Source: Pseudomonadota bacterium (GTDB lineage: Bacteria; Pseudomonadota; Gammaproteobacteria; Steroidobacterales; Steroidobacteraceae). Taken from it: a stretch of DNA of 5,722 nt. Below the pieces are notes generated by a model that had not been told where the DNA came from, did no database searches, and worked only from the letters and a program-made list of their open reading frames with translations. The position numbers and the translations under genes were made by a program. Shown in pieces: positions 1 through 5,086 of the stretch (position 1 is the stretch's first letter; each line of letters begins with the position of its first letter). The stretch covers positions 1 to 5,722 of the forward strand of contig CANGMU010000158.1 of the NCBI GenBank assembly GCA_947454665.1, given 5' to 3'.

Positions 1-338
1 AATTGGGCGCGCAGGGCGAGCGCTATGACCTCGTGGTCGTCGACCCGCCGGCCTTCATCAAGCGCCGCAAGGACCAGCATCAGGGGGAGGCCGCGTATCG
101 CAAGCTCAACCAGTTGGCGATGAAACTGCTCACCGACGATGCGATCCTCGTCAGCTGTTCCTGCTCCTTCCATCTGGCGCAGGAGACACTGCCCACCTTG
201 TTGCAGACCGCGGCCAGCAACCTGAACCGCACGCTGCAGCTGCTGGAGTTCGGCGGCCAGTCGCCGGACCATCCGGTGCATCCGGGCATCCCGGAAACGA
301 AATACCTGAAGACCCTGTTCTGCCGGGTCACGCGCTGA
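1..338 (+). CDS. rlmI: RlmI-type 23S rRNA (cytosine-5) methyltransferase, C-terminal part (5' end outside window)
   Basis: This is the last ~112 codons of a class I SAM-dependent rRNA methyltransferase; the frame is open to the left edge, so the start and any N-terminal PUA domain lie outside. Visible motifs are the motif IV strand DLVVVDPPAF (about nt 30-59), a motif VI cysteine segment ILVSCSCS (about nt 144-167), and the family's typical ending PDHPVHPG...YLKTLFCRV. The ending and motif order match what I recall of E. coli RlmI (YccW), which makes m5C1962 in 23S rRNA. The second cysteine of SCSCS (nt 162-164) aligns with the family's motif VI cysteine and is the probable nucleophile; motif IV has no cysteine. 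The product acts on ribosomal RNA in the cytoplasm. The gene ends 28 bp before lgt on the same strand. A related RlmI-like paralogue with another rRNA target remains possible because only the C-terminus is seen. Confidence 0.85.
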   Translation, partial: LGAQGERYDLVVVDPPAFIKRRKDQHQGEAAYRKLNQLAMKLLTDDAILVSCSCSFHLAQETLPTLLQTAASNLNRTLQLLEFGGQSPDHPVHPGIPETKYLKTLFCRVTR

Positions 339-352
339 AGATCGGCCCCCGG

Positions 353-358
353 TAGAAT
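353..358 (+). promoter_or_regulatory. Candidate -10 element (TAGAAT) for lgt, possibly giving a near-leaderless mRNA
   Basis: TAGAAT lies in the 28-bp gap between rlmI and lgt and differs from the consensus TATAAT at one position. Its last base is 8 nt before the lgt ATG, so initiation about 7 nt downstream would put the transcript start at or within a couple of bases of the start codon. No good -35 hexamer is seen at 15-19 bp spacing (positions 328-337 are GC-rich and unlike TTGACA). No clear Shine-Dalgarno sequence precedes lgt. This is suggestive only; lgt could equally be read through from rlmI. Confidence 0.3.
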
Positions 359-366
359 CGACTTCC

Positions 367-1185
367 ATGCTGACCTATCCGCAGATCGATCCGATCGCCG
401 TGCACCTCGGGCCCCTGCGGATCCACTGGTACGGGATCATGTACGTGCTGGGCTTCGGCATCGCCTGGTGGCTCGCGCGGCGTCGGGCGATGCAGGCCGG
501 CAGCCGCTGGACCCCGGTCGACGTGGACGACCTGATCTACTGGGCCATGCTCGGCGTGATCCTCGGCGGCCGGCTCGGTTACGTGCTCTTCTATGGCACG
601 GCCTTCTGGGCGCAGGATGCGCTTTATCCGCTCAAGATCTGGGAGGGCGGCATGTCCTTCCACGGTGCGCTGATCGGTGTGCTGGTGAGCCTTGCGCTGT
701 TTGCCTGGCGTCGGGGCCGCAACGTCCTGGACGTCATGGATTTCACCGCACCACTGCCGGGCCTCGGCATCCTCGCCGGTCGTATCGGCAACTTCATCAA
801 CGGCGAACTCTGGGGCGGCCCCACGCAGCAGCCCTGGGGCTTTCTCGTGCCGACCGGCCCCGGTGGAATGCTGGAAGGCCGCCATCCCTCGCAGCTCTAT
901 GAAGGGCTGCTCGAGGGGCTCGCGCTGTTCCTGATCCTGTGGACGTTCTCGTCGAAGCCACGCCCGCGCGGTGCCGTGATCGGCCTGGGCCTGGCTTGGT
1001 ATGGCCTGGTGCGCATCCTGATCGAACTCGTCCGCATCCCGGATGCGCAGCTGGGCTATCTGGCTTTCGGCTGGGTCACGATGGGCCAGCTGTTGTCGCT
1101 GCCGATGCTGCTGGGCGGCGTTGCGCTGCTGGCGTTGTCGCGGTGGCGTCCCGTGCCCTCGGGCAACACCGGGGCTGCGACATGA
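367..1185 (+). CDS. lgt: Prolipoprotein diacylglyceryl transferase Lgt
   Basis: Lgt transfers diacylglyceryl from phosphatidylglycerol to the lipobox cysteine of prolipoproteins, the first step of lipoprotein maturation, in the inner membrane. The 272-aa product has the Lgt signature GRIGNFINGELWG at residues 138-150, SFHGALIG at 97-104, and RHPSQLYEG at 172-180. By alignment from memory with E. coli Lgt (about 291 aa), the key residues are Y22, H99, R139, N142, G150, R216 and E220; all are present with the expected R-x3-E spacing. About seven hydrophobic segments are visible, including residues 22-37, 57-78, 97-114, 129-146, 182-195, 203-221 and 237-257. The ATG at 367 gives the usual N-terminus with the RIHWYG segment; no strong ribosome binding site is seen. 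The stop overlaps the thyA start by 4 bp (ATGA), indicating translational coupling. Confidence 0.97.
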   Translation: MLTYPQIDPIAVHLGPLRIHWYGIMYVLGFGIAWWLARRRAMQAGSRWTPVDVDDLIYWAMLGVILGGRLGYVLFYGTAFWAQDALYPLKIWEGGMSFHGALIGVLVSLALFAWRRGRNVLDVMDFTAPLPGLGILAGRIGNFINGELWGGPTQQPWGFLVPTGPGGMLEGRHPSQLYEGLLEGLALFLILWTFSSKPRPRGAVIGLGLAWYGLVRILIELVRIPDAQLGYLAFGWVTMGQLLSLPMLLGGVALLALSRWRPVPSGNTGAAT

Positions 1186-1976
1186 AGGCCTATCTGGAAC
1201 TGCTGCGCGCGGTGCGCGAGCGGGGCACGCGCAAGACCGATCGCACAGGCACCGGCACGTTGTCGCTGTTCGCCTGGCAGTCTCGCTTTGACCTGTCGGC
1301 CGGCTTCCCGCTGGTGACAACGAAGAAAATCCATCTGCCTTCCGTCGTGCACGAGTTGCTGTGGTTCCTGCGCGGCGAAACGAACACGGCATACCTGCGT
1401 GAGCACGGCGTGACGATCTGGGACGAGTGGGCGGACGAACAGGGCGAGCTCGGTCCGATCTATGGTCGCCAGTGGCGCGCCTGGGGTGCGGGCGAGGGCC
1501 GCGTCATCGACCAGATGACGCAGGTCGTTGAAACCTTGCGCAAGTCGCCGGATTCACGGCGCATGATCGTGAGTGCCTGGAACGTCGGCGAGTTGGAGCG
1601 CATGGCGCTGCTGCCCTGCCATGTGATGTTCCAGTTCTACGTGGCCGACGGCCGGCTGTCCTGCCAGCTCTACCAGCGCAGCGCCGACGTCTTTCTGGGC
1701 GTGCCCTTCAACATCGCGTCCTACGCGCTGCTGACGCACATGGTCGCGCAGCAATGCGATCTGTTGCCCGGCGATTTCATCTGGACCGGTGGCGATTGCC
1801 ACCTCTACCTGAACCACCTCGAGCAGGCCGACCTCCAGTTGTCGCGCCAGCCGCTGCCGTTGCCGACCTTGCAATTCAAGCGTCGTCCGGAGACCTTGTT
1901 CGATTACCACGCAGAGGATATCGAGTTCGTGAACTACCAAAATCATCCGGCGATCAAGGCGCCTGTGGCGGTCTGA
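1182..1976 (+). CDS. thyA: Thymidylate synthase ThyA
   Basis: ThyA converts dUMP and 5,10-methylene-tetrahydrofolate into dTMP and dihydrofolate in the cytoplasm. The product is 264 aa, the same length as I recall for E. coli ThyA, and key residues fall at the same numbers: R21, E58, W80, R126-R127, nucleophile C146 in LLPCHVMFQFYV, R166 and D169 in YQRSADVFLGVPFN, N177, and H207/Y209 in GDCHLYLNH. The C-terminus ends in PVAV, close to the usual APVAI that closes over the active site. The ATG at 1182 is chosen because it reproduces the family length and overlaps the lgt stop as ATGA; the open frame continuing upstream lies inside lgt. Its dihydrofolate product is the substrate of folA, encoded 2.6 kb downstream in the same run. 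No missing residue or truncation is seen. Confidence 0.98.
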   Translation: MKAYLELLRAVRERGTRKTDRTGTGTLSLFAWQSRFDLSAGFPLVTTKKIHLPSVVHELLWFLRGETNTAYLREHGVTIWDEWADEQGELGPIYGRQWRAWGAGEGRVIDQMTQVVETLRKSPDSRRMIVSAWNVGELERMALLPCHVMFQFYVADGRLSCQLYQRSADVFLGVPFNIASYALLTHMVAQQCDLLPGDFIWTGGDCHLYLNHLEQADLQLSRQPLPLPTLQFKRRPETLFDYHAEDIEFVNYQNHPAIKAPVAV

Positions 1977-1979
1977 ATC

Positions 1980-2669
1980 ATGGCTACCAAGGCAAAGAAA
2001 AAAGCAAAGAAGGCCCCGAAGCTTGCGCCGGACCCCTACCAGCCGAACCCCTGGTACGTGGTGCGCAATTCGAAGGTGCATGGCAAGGGTTGTTTCGCGC
2101 GCCAGGACATCCCCAAGGGCACGCGAATCGCTGAATACGTCGGCGACCGCATCACCTGGGACGAAGCGGATACGCGCTACGAAGGCTACGACGTCAACGA
2201 CAACCACACCTTCCTGTTCATCGTCGACCGCAAGACGGTGATCGATGGCGGCGTGGGCGGCAACGACGCGCGCTACATCAACCACTCCTGCGGCGAGAAC
2301 TGCTCGTCCACGGTTGAAAAGGGCCGCGTGTACATCGACGCGAACCAGTTCATCAAGAAGGGCGAAGAGCTCGGATACGACTACCAGATCGGTCGCGACA
2401 AGAACGATCCGGAGAACGTCGACGAGATCTACGCCTGCCGCTGTGGCGCGCCGAAATGCCGCGGCACGATGCTGTGGCCGGCCAAGCGTCCGAAGCCGAA
2501 GAAGCGCAAGAAGGCCAAGTCGGTCGCTGCGAAGTCGGCGGGCAAGAAGAAGTCCGCCAAGAAGGCAGGCAAGAAGACGGTCGCCAAGAAGGCTGCCAAG
2601 AAGGCTGCGAAGAAAGTAGCGCGCAAGTCGGCCAAGAAGGCCGCCAAGCGCGCTGCCGCGCGCGGCTGA
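1980..2669 (+). CDS. SET-domain protein lysine methyltransferase with post-SET zinc motif and H1-like Lys/Ala tail
   Basis: The 229-aa product is a SAM-dependent lysine methyltransferase of the SET family, substrate unknown. Residues 2-14 are basic (seven Lys). The SET core spans about 24-140: HGKG (34-37, SAM loop), GDRITWDEADTRY, GGVGGNDARYINHSC (90-104, with N101/H102 of the knot), and GEELGYDY (128-135) with catalytic-type tyrosines Y133/Y135. A post-SET motif CRCGAPKC supplies C153, C155 and C160, which with C104 can form the usual zinc site. Residues 169-229 hold 25 Lys, 5 Arg and no acidic residue, in AAKK-type units like histone H1 or AlgP tails, so DNA or RNA binding is likely. The ATG is 3 nt after the thyA stop; only a weak GGCGG (1967-1971) precedes it, so coupling to thyA is likely. 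The knot reads NHSCGENC rather than the common NHSCxPNC. Intracellular: no signal peptide or membrane segment. Family call is firm; the biological role is inference. Confidence 0.93.
   Translation: MATKAKKKAKKAPKLAPDPYQPNPWYVVRNSKVHGKGCFARQDIPKGTRIAEYVGDRITWDEADTRYEGYDVNDNHTFLFIVDRKTVIDGGVGGNDARYINHSCGENCSSTVEKGRVYIDANQFIKKGEELGYDYQIGRDKNDPENVDEIYACRCGAPKCRGTMLWPAKRPKPKKRKKAKSVAAKSAGKKKSAKKAGKKTVAKKAAKKAAKKVARKSAKKAAKRAAARG
2484..2666 (+). repeat. Degenerate Lys/Ala-coding repeat tract (AAKK units) in the SET gene 3' end
   Basis: This purine-rich tract encodes the basic tail of the SET protein. A 12-bp unit GCCAAGAAGGCT is repeated perfectly in tandem at 2583-2606, followed by a diverged copy at 2607-2618, and shorter related pieces (GCCAAGAAGGC) recur around 2556 and 2630. 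Of 25 lysine codons here, 24 are AAG and one is AAA. Such tracts can change length by replication slippage or recombination in whole 12-bp units without shifting the frame, so tail length may vary between strains. Confidence 0.75.
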
Positions 2670-2679
2670 TCCAGCACAC

Positions 2680-2684
2680 GGGGA
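2680..2684 (+). promoter_or_regulatory. Ribosome binding site for kup (GGGGA)
   Basis: GGGGA lies in the 25-bp gap between the SET gene and kup, with 10 nt between it and the ATG at 2695. It supports 2695 as the kup start over the in-frame ATG at 2719, which has no comparable purine block at the right distance. Confidence 0.5.
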
Positions 2685-2694
2685 ACGGCACGAC

Positions 2695-4569
2695 ATGTCC
2701 CACACAGGCAACCGGCGAATGACCTTCGCCGGCGTCATCGGCGCCCTCGGCATTGTTTACGGCGACATCGGCACCAGTCCGCTGTATGCCATGAACACGG
2801 CCCTCAATGCCGCCGCCGGTGGTGGGGTGCCCGATGCGTCCATGGTGCTTGGCGTGCTGTCCCTCGTGTTCTGGAGCCTGCTGGTCGTCGTCACGCTGAA
2901 ATACGTGGTGCTGATCCTGCGGGCGGACAACCAGGGCGAGGGCGGCATCCTGTCGCTCTTCGCCTTGGTGCAGCGGCAGCTCGGTGCCGCAGGGGAATGG
3001 CGACGCTACATCGTCGTCCTCGCGGTGCTGGGTGCTGCGCTCTATTACTGCGATGCGCTGATCACACCGGCGATCTCGGTCATGTCGGCGGTCGAGGGAC
3101 TATCCTTGCTCGACGAGGGCATGAGCGAATCCATCGTGCCGGTGACGCTCGTCGTGCTGGTGCTGCTGTTCTCGATCCAGCGCTATGGCACGGCCAAGGT
3201 CGGCAGCCTGTTCGGTCCGGTGATGGTGCTCTGGTTCCTGACGCTGGGCGTGACCGGTGGCATGTCGCTGGCGCAGAACCCGGCTGTGCTGGCCGCCCTG
3301 AATCCCATTCACGCGGTGCAGATGCTCAGCATCAGCCCTGCGATTTCGACGGCCGTGATCGGCAGCGTTTTCCTGACGCTGACCGGTGGCGAAGCGCTCT
3401 ATGCGGACATGGGCCACTTCGGCAAGGGCCCGGTGCGCGTGGCCTGGTTCGGCATGGTCTGGCCCTGCCTGCTGCTGAATTACTTTGGCCAGGGTGCCTA
3501 CCAGCTCGCGCATCCCGGCAAGCCCGGCCAGCTGCTGTATTCACTGATCCCCGAGCCGGTGCTGCCGGCGGTCGTGATCCTCGCCACCGCAGCCACGGTC
3601 ATCGCCTCGCAGGCGACGATCACCAGCGCCTTTTCGATGACGCGCCAGGCCGTGCAGCTGGATTTCCTGCCGCGCGTGCGCGTCCTGCAGACATCGGAAA
3701 CCGAGGAAGGCCAGATCTACGTCCCGATCATCAACACGCTGATCATGATCGCCGTGATGGTGTTCGTGGTTGCCTTCGGTTCCTCTGCCGCGCTGGCCGG
3801 AGCCTATGGCGCCGCCGTCGCCGGCACGATGGCCATCACGACTGTATTGGGCTGCATACTCGCGGCCACGGCCTGGAACTGGCCGCGCTGGCGCGTGGTG
3901 CTGACCTTCCTGCCGCTGGCCGTGATCGACTCCGCCTTCCTGATCGGTAATTTCGCCAAGATCGCCGAAGGCGCCTGGGTGCCCATGGTGCTGTCGGCCA
4001 TCCTCTTCGCCGTGTTCATGATCTGGCGCGGTGGTCGCCAGCAACTGCGCAAGGCCCTCGCCGCCGAAGCGATCCCGATGGAGAAGATCGGCGAGTTGCT
4101 CGAGGGCGTGACGCGCGTGCCGGGCACGGCCGTGTTCCTGGCCAGTTCCGCGAAGTACGTGCCGAGCGCGCTGCTGCGCAACCTCGAGCACAACCACATC
4201 GTCCACGAACATGTGGTGATCCTGAACCTCGAGATCGCGCGGACTCCGCGGCAGGATCCGGCCGATCGCGTGAAGATCGACCACATCACCTCGGAGATCT
4301 CCGTGCTCCGGGCGCGCTTCGGCTACATGGAAACGCCGGACGTCAGCGAGGCGCTGAAACAGGCGCGTAGCCGGGGTCTGAAGCTCTTCGTCGACGATTG
4401 TTCCTTCTTCGTCGGCTGGCACCGCGTGCTGCCGCGCACGCGAGTGGGCTATGTGGGCCTGAAGCAGCGCATCTTCGCGTGGCTGCAGGGCCGCAGCACG
4501 CAGGCCTCCGAATTCTTCCGCATGCCGGAACGGCGCGTGATCGCGCTCGTGACGCAGGTGGAGATCTGA
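2695..4569 (+). CDS. kup: Low-affinity potassium uptake protein Kup (KUP/HAK/KT family)
   Basis: Kup is an inner-membrane potassium importer, regarded as a K+/H+ symporter. The 624-aa product is close to E. coli Kup (622 aa) and collinear along its whole length. It opens with GALGIVYGDIGTSPLYA (16-32), followed by DNQGEGGILSLFAL (78-91), YYCDALITPAISVMSAVEGL (117-136), LTGGEALYADMGHFG (229-243), NYFGQGA (262-268) and VIDSAFL (410-416). D24, D120, E233 and D412 correspond, by recalled alignment, to the acidic residues D23, E116, E229 and D408 important for E. coli transport; E116 to Asp is common in the family. About twelve membrane segments lie within residues 10-445, followed by the cytoplasmic C-terminal domain (about 470-624) ending FFRMPERRVIALVTQVEI. 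The ATG at 2695 has GGGGA upstream. The segment FFVGWHRVLP (571-580) differs from the usual FFLxRE form. folA follows after 4 bp. Confidence 0.97.
   Translation: MSHTGNRRMTFAGVIGALGIVYGDIGTSPLYAMNTALNAAAGGGVPDASMVLGVLSLVFWSLLVVVTLKYVVLILRADNQGEGGILSLFALVQRQLGAAGEWRRYIVVLAVLGAALYYCDALITPAISVMSAVEGLSLLDEGMSESIVPVTLVVLVLLFSIQRYGTAKVGSLFGPVMVLWFLTLGVTGGMSLAQNPAVLAALNPIHAVQMLSISPAISTAVIGSVFLTLTGGEALYADMGHFGKGPVRVAWFGMVWPCLLLNYFGQGAYQLAHPGKPGQLLYSLIPEPVLPAVVILATAATVIASQATITSAFSMTRQAVQLDFLPRVRVLQTSETEEGQIYVPIINTLIMIAVMVFVVAFGSSAALAGAYGAAVAGTMAITTVLGCILAATAWNWPRWRVVLTFLPLAVIDSAFLIGNFAKIAEGAWVPMVLSAILFAVFMIWRGGRQQLRKALAAEAIPMEKIGELLEGVTRVPGTAVFLASSAKYVPSALLRNLEHNHIVHEHVVILNLEIARTPRQDPADRVKIDHITSEISVLRARFGYMETPDVSEALKQARSRGLKLFVDDCSFFVGWHRVLPRTRVGYVGLKQRIFAWLQGRSTQASEFFRMPERRVIALVTQVEI
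4556..4563 (+). promoter_or_regulatory. Ribosome binding site for folA inside the kup 3' end (AGGTGGAG)
   Basis: AGGTGGAG, a good match to the anti-Shine-Dalgarno pairing sequence, sits in the last codons of kup, with 10 nt between it and the folA ATG at 4574. It supports this start and implies that folA is translated from the kup mRNA. Confidence 0.6.
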
Positions 4570-4573
4570 CCGC

Positions 4574-5086
4574 ATGAACGGCGGACGCCCGCGCCTGACG
4601 GCGGTCGTGGCCGCGACCGAGAACGACGTCATTGGTCGTGACAACGGCATGCCTTGGCACCTGCCGGCGGATCTGGCTTATTTCAAATCCGTCACGATGG
4701 GCCACCCGGTGCTGATGGGCCGCAAGACCTTCGAGGCCATCGGTCGCCCCTTGCCGGGTCGGCGCAACCTCGTGCTGTCACGCGATGCATCGCGTGCCAT
4801 CCCGGGGGTGGACGTCGTCACGTCGCTGGACGAGGCGCTGGATGCGGTGGGCGATGTGCCGGAGCTCATGGTCATCGGCGGTGCGGCGCTGTATGCCCTG
4901 GCGATGCCGCACACGGACCGCGTGCACCTCACGCGGCTGCACATGACTTTGGACGGTGACGCATTCTTCCCGCGCCTGCCGGACACCGAGTGGGTGGAGA
5001 CCTCGCGCAGCGCGCGTCGTCCTGCCGACGAGCGCAACGCCTGCGAGATGAGCTTCCTGGTCTACGACCGCCGTCAGCGTTCCTGA
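4574..5086 (+). CDS. folA: Dihydrofolate reductase (type I, chromosomal FolA)
   Basis: FolA reduces dihydrofolate to tetrahydrofolate with NADPH in the cytoplasm, closing the cycle opened by ThyA, and is the target of trimethoprim. The 170-aa product is collinear with E. coli DHFR (159 aa) with about six extra N-terminal residues. Visible motifs are NGMPWHLPADLAYFK (24-38) with W28 and the catalytic acid D33 (E. coli D27), MGRKTFEAIGRPLPGRRN (48-65) with the glutamate-binding R63 (E. coli R57), the NADPH loop VIGGAALY (100-107), and T120 (E. coli T113). The Met20-loop region reads VIGRDNGMPW. The ATG at 4574 is preceded by AGGTGGAG and lies 4 bp after the kup stop. The final 13 bp overlap the end of the opposite-strand kmo gene. 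No substitution that would clearly predict drug resistance is evident from the sequence alone. Confidence 0.97.
   Translation: MNGGRPRLTAVVAATENDVIGRDNGMPWHLPADLAYFKSVTMGHPVLMGRKTFEAIGRPLPGRRNLVLSRDASRAIPGVDVVTSLDEALDAVGDVPELMVIGGAALYALAMPHTDRVHLTRLHMTLDGDAFFPRLPDTEWVETSRSARRPADERNACEMSFLVYDRRQRS

Noticed and set aside
3..5. TTG as a start codon for the first gene
   Set aside because: The fragment begins just before motif IV of the methyltransferase fold and lacks the SAM-binding motif I, so the gene clearly begins upstream of the window.
939..1181. Upstream in-frame extension of thyA beginning inside lgt
   Set aside because: It would add 81 residues with no counterpart in thymidylate synthases, whereas the ATG at 1182 gives exactly 264 aa and overlaps the lgt stop.
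328..1392. 354-codon open frame on the minus strand across lgt and the thyA start
   Set aside because: The product is Arg/Ala/His/Gln-rich with no recognisable domain and lies wholly opposite lgt and thyA, whose key residues are conserved.
1980..2022. Basic N-terminus of the SET protein as a secretion or nuclear-targeting signal
   Set aside because: There is no hydrophobic core after the basic residues and no lipobox or Tat motif. Lys-rich runs can resemble nuclear localisation signals by composition alone, and the housekeeping context gives no support for a host-directed effector.
2719..2721. Alternative kup start at the second in-frame ATG
   Set aside because: The ATG at 2695 has GGGGA at suitable spacing and 2719 does not; the later start remains possible because the family core begins only at about residue 11.
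1554..2753. 399-codon open frame on the minus strand across thyA and the SET gene
   Set aside because: It is the mirror of two firmly identified genes. Its product is Leu/Arg/Val-rich low-complexity sequence with no family motif, and long antisense frames are expected at this GC content.
3541..4650. 369-codon open frame on the minus strand across kup
   Set aside because: The product is His/Arg/Asp-rich and unlike any family I recognise; kup is collinear with its family over the whole stretch, so this is a GC-driven shadow.
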